DNA of 35,464 nt from Nocardia pseudovaccinii NBRC 100343. Its GTDB lineage: Bacteria > Actinomycetota > Actinomycetes > Mycobacteriales > Mycobacteriaceae. Under the pieces are notes generated by a model. It saw only the letters and a list, made by a program, of their open reading frames with translations. It was not told the origin of the DNA and searched no databases. Made by a program: the position numbers and the translations under genes. Numbering within the stretch: position 1 is the stretch's first letter; every line of letters begins with the position of its first letter. The stretch spans positions 1 to 35,464 of the forward strand of contig NZ_BDBY01000390.1 of the NCBI RefSeq assembly GCF_001613225.1. Reading direction: 5' to 3'. Shown here in pieces: positions 29,787 through 35,464 of this stretch.

Positions 29787-32615
29787 GTGCCTGCGCTGAC
29801 ACTGACGAGGTTGCTACGGATTGGTGAGGGACGCACGGTCAAGCGGCTCGCCCACCTCGCGGAAGAGGTCCTCGCGCTCGGGCCCGAGATCGAGGAGCTC
29901 ACCGACCACGAGCTGCGTGCCAAGACCGACGAATTCCGGGACCGCTACGCGGACGGCGAAACGCTGGACGATCTGCTCCTGGAGGCGTTCGCGGTGGCCC
30001 GTGAGGCGTCCTGGCGGGTGCTGAACCAGAAGCACTACAAGGTCCAGATCATGGGTGGCGCGGCGCTGCACCTCGGCAATATCGCCGAGATGAAGACCGG
30101 TGAGGGCAAGACCCTGACCTGTGTGCTGCCCGCCTACCTCAACGCGATCTCCGGCGACGGCGTGCACGTCGTCACGGTCAACGACTACCTGGCCAAGCGC
30201 GATGCCGAGTGGATGGGCCGCGTGCACCGCTTCCTCGGGCTGAGCGTCGGCGTGATCCTGTCCGGTATGACCCCGGCCGAGCGTCGCGAGTCCTACAACT
30301 CCGACATCACCTACGGCACCAACAACGAATTCGGCTTCGATTACCTGCGCGACAATATGACCCACTCGCTGGACGATCTGGTCCAGCGTGGGCACAACTT
30401 CGCCGTGGTCGACGAGGTCGACTCCATCCTCATCGACGAGGCCCGCACGCCGCTGATCATCTCGGGCCCGGCCGACGCCTCCTCGAAGTGGTACGCCGAA
30501 TTCGCCCGCATCGCACCGCTGTTGAAGAAGGACCTGCACTACGAGGTCGATATCAAGAAGCGCACCATCGGTGTGCACGAAGCGGGCGTGGAGTTCGTCG
30601 AGGATCAGCTCGGCATCGACAACCTCTACGAGGCGGCCAATTCGCCGCTGGTGAGCTACCTGAACAACGCCATCAAGGCCAAGGAGCTCTACCACCGGGA
30701 CAAGGACTACATCGTCCGCGACGGCGAGGTCATCATCGTCGACGAATTCACCGGCCGCATCCTGGTCGGGCGCCGCTACAACGAGGGCATGCACCAGGCG
30801 ATCGAGGCGAAGGAAAACGTCGAGATCCAGCCGGAGAACCAGACCCTGGCCACCATCACGCTGCAGAACTATTTCCGCCTCTACGACAAGCTTTCCGGTA
30901 TGACCGGTACCGCCGAGACCGAGGCCGCCGAGCTGCACCAGATCTACAGCCTCGGCGTGGTCCCGATTCCGACGAACAAGCCGATGGTCCGCGCGGATCA
31001 GTCCGATCTGATCTACAAGACCGAAGAGGCCAAGTTCTCGGCCGTGGTCGACGATGTCACCGAACGGCACGAGAAGGGCCAGCCGGTGCTGATCGGTACC
31101 ACCAGCGTCGAGCGCTCGGAGTACCTGTCCAAGCAGTTCACCAAGCGCGGCATCGCGCACAACGTGCTGAACGCGAAGTTCCACGAGAAGGAAGCCGAGA
31201 TCATCGCCGAGGCCGGTCGCCCGGGCGCGGTCACGGTCGCGACGAATATGGCCGGTCGTGGTACCGACGTCGTGCTCGGCGGTAACCCGGACATCATCAC
31301 CGACATCATCCTGCGCAAGGAGGGTCTGGATCCGGTGGAGACGCCGGAGGAGTACCAGGCCGCGTGGTTGCCGACGCTGGAGCGGGTCAAGGAGCAGACC
31401 GCCGAGGACGCCGACGCGGTGCGCGATGCCGGTGGCCTGTACGTGCTCGGCACCGAGCGGCACGAATCGCGCCGTATCGATAACCAGCTACGCGGTCGTT
31501 CCGGCCGTCAGGGTGACCCGGGTGAGTCCCGGTTCTATCTGTCGCTGGGTGACGAGTTGATGCGGCGCTTCAACGGCGCCGCGCTCGAGGCCATCATGAC
31601 CAGGCTCAACCTGCCCGACGATGTGCCGATCGAGGCGAAGATGGTCTCCAAGGCCATCAAGAGCGCGCAGACCCAGGTCGAGCAGCAGAACTTCGAGATC
31701 CGCAAGAACGTGCTCAAGTACGACGAGGTGATGAACCAGCAGCGCACCGTCATCTACGGCGAGCGCAACCGGATCCTGCGCGGCGAGGATATGGAGGGCC
31801 AGGTCCAGGAGATGATCACCGACGTGATCGCCGCCTACGCCGACGGCGCTACCGCCGAGGGCTACGTCGAGGACTGGGATCTGGACAAGCTGTGGACCGC
31901 ATTGAAGACGCTGTACCCGGTGAGCCTGGACTACAGGGAGCTGACCGGTGAGACCGGTATCGGCGAGGCGGGCGATCTGACCAAGGACGAGCTGGTCGAA
32001 TCGCTGCTCGATGACGCGCACGACGCCTACGAGAAGCGTGAACAGCAGATCGACGGTCTGGCCGGCGAGGGTTCGATGCGCAATCTCGAACGCCAGGTGC
32101 TGCTTTCGGTGCTGGACCGCAAGTGGCGCGAGCACCTCTACGAGATGGATTACCTCAAGGAGGGCATCGGCCTGCGTGCCATGGCGCAGCGCGATCCGCT
32201 GGTCGAATACCAGCGCGAGGGCTTCGACATGTTCGCCGCGATGCTCGACGGCCTGAAGGAGGAGTCGGTCGGCTTCCTGTTCAACCTGCAGGTCGAGGTG
32301 CAGCAGCCGCAGCCCGAGGGCGTCGCGGTCGATCCCGGCCTGCGCTCGCCGGTCGGCGCCACCGCGCCGCGTCCACTGCCCACCCAGCAAGCGCCGGTCG
32401 GCAATGGCGCGCCTGCGGCGTTGCGTGCCAAGGGGATCAGCGATTCCCGGGCCAACAACGGCTTCCACTATTCGGGTCCGGACGAGGGCGGCCACGCCGC
32501 GGTGCACAGTGACGCCGAGGAGTACGGCGACGGCAGCACTCGCCGTGAGCGCCGCGAGGCGGCCCGCGCACAGGCCAAGCCGAAGCGCGCACCGAAGACG
32601 CGTCGTCGGCACTGA
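29787..32615 (+). CDS. secA: Preprotein translocase ATPase SecA1
   Basis: Motor protein that drives unfolded preproteins through SecYEG using ATP. It has 942 residues from the GTG at 29787, close to the 949 of M. tuberculosis SecA1. Walker A MKTGEGKT is at about 102-109, and the DEAD-like box DEVDSILIDEA lies near 205-215. The cross-linking domain follows, then NMAGRGTD and RGRSGRQGDPGESRFYLSLGD of the second motor domain. The helical scaffold includes DRKWREHLYEMDYLKEGIGLRAMAQRDP. The C-terminus is basic and lacks the Cys-rich zinc finger of E. coli SecA, as in other actinobacteria. GTG 29787 is preferred because it directly precedes the conserved LTRLLRIGEG. Confidence 0.98.
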   Translation: MPALTLTRLLRIGEGRTVKRLAHLAEEVLALGPEIEELTDHELRAKTDEFRDRYADGETLDDLLLEAFAVAREASWRVLNQKHYKVQIMGGAALHLGNIAEMKTGEGKTLTCVLPAYLNAISGDGVHVVTVNDYLAKRDAEWMGRVHRFLGLSVGVILSGMTPAERRESYNSDITYGTNNEFGFDYLRDNMTHSLDDLVQRGHNFAVVDEVDSILIDEARTPLIISGPADASSKWYAEFARIAPLLKKDLHYEVDIKKRTIGVHEAGVEFVEDQLGIDNLYEAANSPLVSYLNNAIKAKELYHRDKDYIVRDGEVIIVDEFTGRILVGRRYNEGMHQAIEAKENVEIQPENQTLATITLQNYFRLYDKLSGMTGTAETEAAELHQIYSLGVVPIPTNKPMVRADQSDLIYKTEEAKFSAVVDDVTERHEKGQPVLIGTTSVERSEYLSKQFTKRGIAHNVLNAKFHEKEAEIIAEAGRPGAVTVATNMAGRGTDVVLGGNPDIITDIILRKEGLDPVETPEEYQAAWLPTLERVKEQTAEDADAVRDAGGLYVLGTERHESRRIDNQLRGRSGRQGDPGESRFYLSLGDELMRRFNGAALEAIMTRLNLPDDVPIEAKMVSKAIKSAQTQVEQQNFEIRKNVLKYDEVMNQQRTVIYGERNRILRGEDMEGQVQEMITDVIAAYADGATAEGYVEDWDLDKLWTALKTLYPVSLDYRELTGETGIGEAGDLTKDELVESLLDDAHDAYEKREQQIDGLAGEGSMRNLERQVLLSVLDRKWREHLYEMDYLKEGIGLRAMAQRDPLVEYQREGFDMFAAMLDGLKEESVGFLFNLQVEVQQPQPEGVAVDPGLRSPVGATAPRPLPTQQAPVGNGAPAALRAKGISDSRANNGFHYSGPDEGGHAAVHSDAEEYGDGSTRRERREAARAQAKPKRAPKTRRRH

Positions 32616-32622
32616 TTCGATC

Positions 32623-32662
32623 ACGAAGGCGCCCATGGACTCGAGTCCATGGGCGCCTTCGT
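32623..32662 (+). terminator. 40 bp palindromic terminator after secA1
   Basis: A perfect 40 bp palindrome begins 8 bp after the secA1 stop. It has GAAGGCGCCCATGGAC on the left arm and its exact complement on the right. As RNA it folds into a stem of about 18 bp with a minimal loop at CTCGAG. Being symmetrical it could also act on the other strand. Confidence 0.88.
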
Positions 32663-32712
32663 CGTCGGTGAACCGGCCACGAGGGGTGGTGCGGCGGAGT
32701 AGCTTACGAGGC

Positions 32713-33090
32713 GTGGACCGGGACACTGTCGAGAAATGGGTCGGTGGTTATGAACGGGCTTGGCGTGCGCCGGGCACCGCGATGCTCGAGGAGCTGTTCA
32801 CCCGCGATGTCGAGTATCTGGTGTCGCCGTGGGCGGATCCGATCGTCGGTCTCGAACCGCTCGAGGTGTTCTGGGAGGCCGAGCGCAGTGGGCCGGACGA
32901 GGCGTTCACGATGGCAGCCGAGGTTGTCGCGGTAGAGGATTCGACCGCCGTGGTGCGGGTGGGCGTGGAGTATCGGTGGGACACGTTGTCGCGCTGGCGG
33001 GATCTGTGGGTATTGCGGTTCGACTCCGGCGGTCTGTGCGACCGATTCGAGGAGTGGCCCTTCGCGCCTGAACAGGCCGACGGGCACTGA
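32713..33090 (+). CDS. NTF2/SnoaL-like small protein
   Basis: Protein of 125 residues starting at GTG 32713, with the pattern of NTF2-like (SnoaL) alpha+beta barrel proteins. An N-terminal helix VEKWVGGYERAWRAPGTAMLEELFTRDVEYLVSPW is followed by VGLEPLEVFWEAERSG and three strands ending WRDLWVLRFDSGGLCDRFEEWPF. This fold covers many enzymes and binding proteins, so no reaction can be named. The frame stays open to 32404, but that part overlaps secA1 and its terminator. The stop codon directly touches the rsgA stop on the other strand. Confidence 0.78.
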   Translation: MDRDTVEKWVGGYERAWRAPGTAMLEELFTRDVEYLVSPWADPIVGLEPLEVFWEAERSGPDEAFTMAAEVVAVEDSTAVVRVGVEYRWDTLSRWRDLWVLRFDSGGLCDRFEEWPFAPEQADGH

Positions 33091-34077
33091 CTACCAGGAT
33101 TCGTTGGAGTTCAGCGCGGTCAGCAGGAGCCGGATCGCGGCGACGCGGCGTTCCTTGCCGGGCAAGGTATCCAGCGCGCATTCGGGGTCCGCGGGCGGAC
33201 CGAGATGGGTGCAGCCGCGGGGACAATCCTCGATGGCGGCGGCCAGATCGGTGAAGGCGGCGATGACATCGTCGGGCGTGATGTGAGCCAGTCCGAAGGA
33301 ACGGACACCGGGTGTGTCGATGACCCAACCGCCCTGCGGGAGCGGCAGGGCCACGGATTGGGTTGAGGTGTGTTTGCCCTTGCCCACGCCGGAGACCTCG
33401 CCGACCGCCCGATCCGCATCGGGCACAAGGCGATTCACCAGCGTCGATTTGCCGACGCCGGAGTGGCCGATGAAGGCGGTGAGTCGGTCGGTGAGCAGCT
33501 CGAGAACCGGTTCGCTCGGGTCGTCGATACCGCCGTAGATGATGGTGAGGTCGAGATCGTCGAAGGCGGCGGCGAATTCGGATTCGGCGGCCAGATCGTG
33601 TTTGGTCAAACACAGAATCGGTTGCAGTCCACCGGCATACGCGGCGACCATGGCACGTTCGACGAAACCGGTGCGCGGCGGCGGATCGGCGAGGGCGACC
33701 ACGATGAACAGCTGTTCGGCATTGCCGACGACGATCCGTTCGAACGGGTCGGTGTCATCGGCGGTGCGGCGCAGGACGGTTCGGCGTTCCCCGACGCGGA
33801 CGATGCGAGCCAGGGTATCGGGTCTGCCGGACAGATCGCCGACCACGTCGACCTGATCGCCGACCACGATCGGGGTGCGGCCCAGTTCCCTGGCCCGCAT
33901 GGCGACGATCAGCTTGTCCGGATCGCCGCCGAGCACGCAACCCCAGCGACCGCGGTCCACCGAAACGACCATGGCCGATTCCGCATCATTGTGCTGCGGA
34001 CGGGTTTTCGTGCGTGGACGAGACGACTTGCCCGGGCGCACCCGGACATCCGACTCGTCGTAATCGCGACGTCTCAG
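33091..34077 (-). CDS. rsgA: Ribosome small subunit-dependent GTPase A (CTG start)
   Basis: Circularly permuted GTPase that aids late maturation of the 30S subunit, 328 residues from CTG 34077 (330 in M. tuberculosis Rv3228). An N-terminal OB-fold precedes the G domain. The G-motif order is permuted: TKHD (158-161) comes first, then GHSGVGKS (204-211), then DTPG (254-257). A zinc knuckle is formed by C285, C289, H291 and C300. No ATG or GTG gives the conserved N-terminus RRDYDESDVRVRPG. CTG 34077 overlaps the aroA stop as CTGA and has AGGGAG seven bases upstream, so it is the best start. ATG 34125 (344 residues) is the alternative. Confidence 0.93.
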   Translation of the reverse strand: MRRRDYDESDVRVRPGKSSRPRTKTRPQHNDAESAMVVSVDRGRWGCVLGGDPDKLIVAMRARELGRTPIVVGDQVDVVGDLSGRPDTLARIVRVGERRTVLRRTADDTDPFERIVVGNAEQLFIVVALADPPPRTGFVERAMVAAYAGGLQPILCLTKHDLAAESEFAAAFDDLDLTIIYGGIDDPSEPVLELLTDRLTAFIGHSGVGKSTLVNRLVPDADRAVGEVSGVGKGKHTSTQSVALPLPQGGWVIDTPGVRSFGLAHITPDDVIAAFTDLAAAIEDCPRGCTHLGPPADPECALDTLPGKERRVAAIRLLLTALNSNESW

Positions 34078-35384
34078 CGGGCCGCTCCCTGATCGGTGAG
34101 CGTGGGATCGAGCATCCGCTCCCACAGGCCGACGAATCCGGGCAGTGTCTTGGCCGTGGTGCCGATATCCTCGATCGCCACGCCGGGCACCCGGAGTCCG
34201 AGAATCGCACCGGCCGTTGCCATTCGGTGGTCGGCATAGGAGTGCCAGTTGCCGCCGTGCAGCGGGGCCGGAATGATCTCGAGTCCGTCCTCGGTCTCGG
34301 TGACATTGCCGCCGAGCCGGTTGATCTCGGTGGACAGGGCGGCGAGCCGATCGGTCTCGTGCCCGCGCAGATGTGCGATACCGCGCAGCCGGGACGGCGA
34401 ATCCGCAAGTGCCGCAAGGGCGGCCACGGTCGGGGTCAACTCGCCGACATCGTGCAGATCGATATCGATACCGGCCAGGCGCTCCGGGCCGTGCACGGTC
34501 AGCACGCCGTCGAACCGGGTGACCTCGGCCCCCATCCGCACCAGGATCTCCCGGATCACATCACCGGGCTGGGTGGTCAGGCGCGGCCAGTGCGGGATGC
34601 GGACCTCGCCGCCGGTGACGGCGGCCGCGGCCAGGAAGGGCGTGGCATTGGACAGGTCCGGCTCCACATCCCAGTTCACCGCGCGGATCGGGCCGGGTGC
34701 GACGGTCCAGGTCTGGGCCTTGCGGCTGTCGGCCGGTGCATCGACGGCGACCTCGGCGCGCCGCAGCATCTCCACCGTCATCTCGATATGCGGCATCGAG
34801 GGCAGTGCCTTGCCGTCGTGGTGCACCACGATGCCCTCGTCGAACCGGGCTGCCGACAGCAGCAGTCCGGAGACGAACTGGGACGATCCGGAGGCATCGA
34901 TGGTGACCGAGCCGCCGCGCAGCGCACCCTTGCCGTGCACCGTGAACGGCAGTGCGTCGCCCTCGATTTCCGCGCCGATCCGGCGCAGTGCCTCCAGGAT
35001 GGTGCCGAGTGGGCGAACCCGGGCCTGCTCGTCACCGTCGAAGGCGACATCGCCGGTGGCCAGGGCCGCGACCGGGGGCAGGAACCGCATCACGGTGCCG
35101 GCCAGGCCACAGTCGACGGTGCCGCCGTGCAGCGGCGCGGGTGTCACGGTCAGCGTGTCGGCGTCACCCTCGATCCGTGCGCCCATTGCACACAGGGCGC
35201 CGATCATGAGTTCGGTGTCGCGGCTGCGCAGCGCGCCGGAAATGGTTGAGGGACCCTCGGCGAGTGCGGCCAGGATCAGGGCCCGATTCGTGATCGATTT
35301 CGATCCGGGCAGGGTCACGGTCGCGTGCACGGGGACATCGACATGGGGCGCTGGCCAGAAACTCACCCGTCCATCTTCGCCCAT
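34074..35384 (-). CDS. aroA: 3-phosphoshikimate 1-carboxyvinyltransferase (EPSP synthase)
   Basis: Shikimate-pathway enzyme that transfers enolpyruvyl from PEP to shikimate 3-phosphate. About 436 residues from ATG 35384. Landmarks: PGSKSITNRALILAALAEG near the N-terminus (Lys and Ser bind shikimate 3-phosphate), GLAGTVMRFLPP, the DGDEQARVRPLG loop, DASGSSQFVSGLLLSA, and the late LRGHETDRLAALSTEINRLGG with YADHRMA. GTG 35366 (MSFWPAPHVD) or GTG 35399 are other possible starts; none has a strong ribosome site. The gene is followed by rsgA with a 4 bp overlap, and the same pair is adjacent in M. tuberculosis. Confidence 0.97.
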   Translation of the reverse strand: MGEDGRVSFWPAPHVDVPVHATVTLPGSKSITNRALILAALAEGPSTISGALRSRDTELMIGALCAMGARIEGDADTLTVTPAPLHGGTVDCGLAGTVMRFLPPVAALATGDVAFDGDEQARVRPLGTILEALRRIGAEIEGDALPFTVHGKGALRGGSVTIDASGSSQFVSGLLLSAARFDEGIVVHHDGKALPSMPHIEMTVEMLRRAEVAVDAPADSRKAQTWTVAPGPIRAVNWDVEPDLSNATPFLAAAAVTGGEVRIPHWPRLTTQPGDVIREILVRMGAEVTRFDGVLTVHGPERLAGIDIDLHDVGELTPTVAALAALADSPSRLRGIAHLRGHETDRLAALSTEINRLGGNVTETEDGLEIIPAPLHGGNWHSYADHRMATAGAILGLRVPGVAIEDIGTTAKTLPGFVGLWERMLDPTLTDQGAAR

Positions 35385-35422
35385 CGCGTCACCGGACACA
35401 CGGGCTGGGCTGTGTTTGATTT

Positions 35423-35441
35423 GCGGCGCCTGCGGCGCCGC
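35423..35441. repeat. Short GC palindrome at the right edge
   Basis: GCGGCGCC and its complement GGCGCCGC are separated by TGC (35423-35441). It lies upstream of aroA, so it may end a gene beyond the window or be a member of a dispersed palindrome family. Too short to decide. Confidence 0.4.
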
Positions 35442-35464
35442 GGGTTCGCGACCCCCTTCTGTCT

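Noticed and set aside
1..35464. CRISPR arrays, tRNA or rRNA genes, insertion sequences, prophage
   Set aside because: No regularly spaced repeats, no cloverleaf or rRNA-like sequence, and no transposase or integrase frame was seen by reading; a dedicated scan was not possible.

Overview
The window is high-GC actinobacterial chromosome from a mycolic-acid-group organism, most likely Nocardia or a close relative. The evidence is gene order. It holds the blocks manB - DUF3499 - whiB2 - fbiA/fbiB, alkB - rubA - rubB - tetR, sahH - tmk - mtrA - mtrB - lpqB - comF-like - hpf, secA1, and aroA - rsgA - desaturase - reductase - wax ester/DGAT synthase. All of these are known neighbours in Mycobacterium tuberculosis, although the blocks are partly rearranged here. 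Codon use is strongly GC-biased throughout. I see no rRNA, tRNA, IS element, prophage or CRISPR.

Layout. 1-2846 (minus): phosphomannomutase (cut by the left edge), a DUF3499 protein, a zincin-fold protein that has lost its metal motif, and WhiB2. 3192-6212 (plus): the coenzyme F420 genes fbiA and fbiB and a Nudix hydrolase. 6213-10026 (plus): an alkane hydroxylase operon (alkB, two rubredoxins, TetR) behind strong palindromes, then a second alkB with its own promoter region. 10096-18587 (plus): S-adenosylhomocysteinase and its terminator, thymidylate kinase, the MtrAB-LpqB envelope/division signalling system, a ComF-like phosphoribosyltransferase and the long ribosome hibernation factor. 18690-20511 (minus): an accessory three-gene cassette of XRE regulator, EspR-like DNA-binding protein and ImmA/IrrE-type metallopeptidase, headed by an AT-rich control region. 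20934-22226 (plus): a thiolase behind a perfect inverted repeat. 22350-29197 (minus): BluB, two acyl desaturases, their ferredoxin-type reductase, a DUF6912 protein and a wax ester/DGAT synthase. 29787-33090 (plus): SecA1 and a small NTF2-like protein. 33091-35384 (minus): RsgA and AroA.

How the genes work together. Much of the window concerns hydrophobic carbon. AlkB and its rubredoxins hydroxylate alkanes, the thiolase ends beta-oxidation, the desaturases with their reductase put double bonds into acyl chains, and the WS/DGAT enzyme stores acyl groups as neutral lipid. The rest is housekeeping: F420 synthesis, the methyl cycle, dTTP supply, cell-cycle signalling, protein export, ribosome assembly and the shikimate pathway.

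Most unusual points: (1) an 81-84 bp repeat sits exactly at three stop/start junctions (fbiA/fbiB, fbiB/Nudix, mtrA/mtrB) and in one case has become the C-terminus of FbiA; (2) the XRE/EspR-like/metallopeptidase cassette looks like a protease-relieved repressor switch; (3) the desaturase and reductase promoters share a composite motif; (4) rsgA appears to start at a CTG codon with a strong Shine-Dalgarno sequence; (5) nested palindromes lie before alkB. Names rest on motif recognition and remembered gene order, because no database search was possible.
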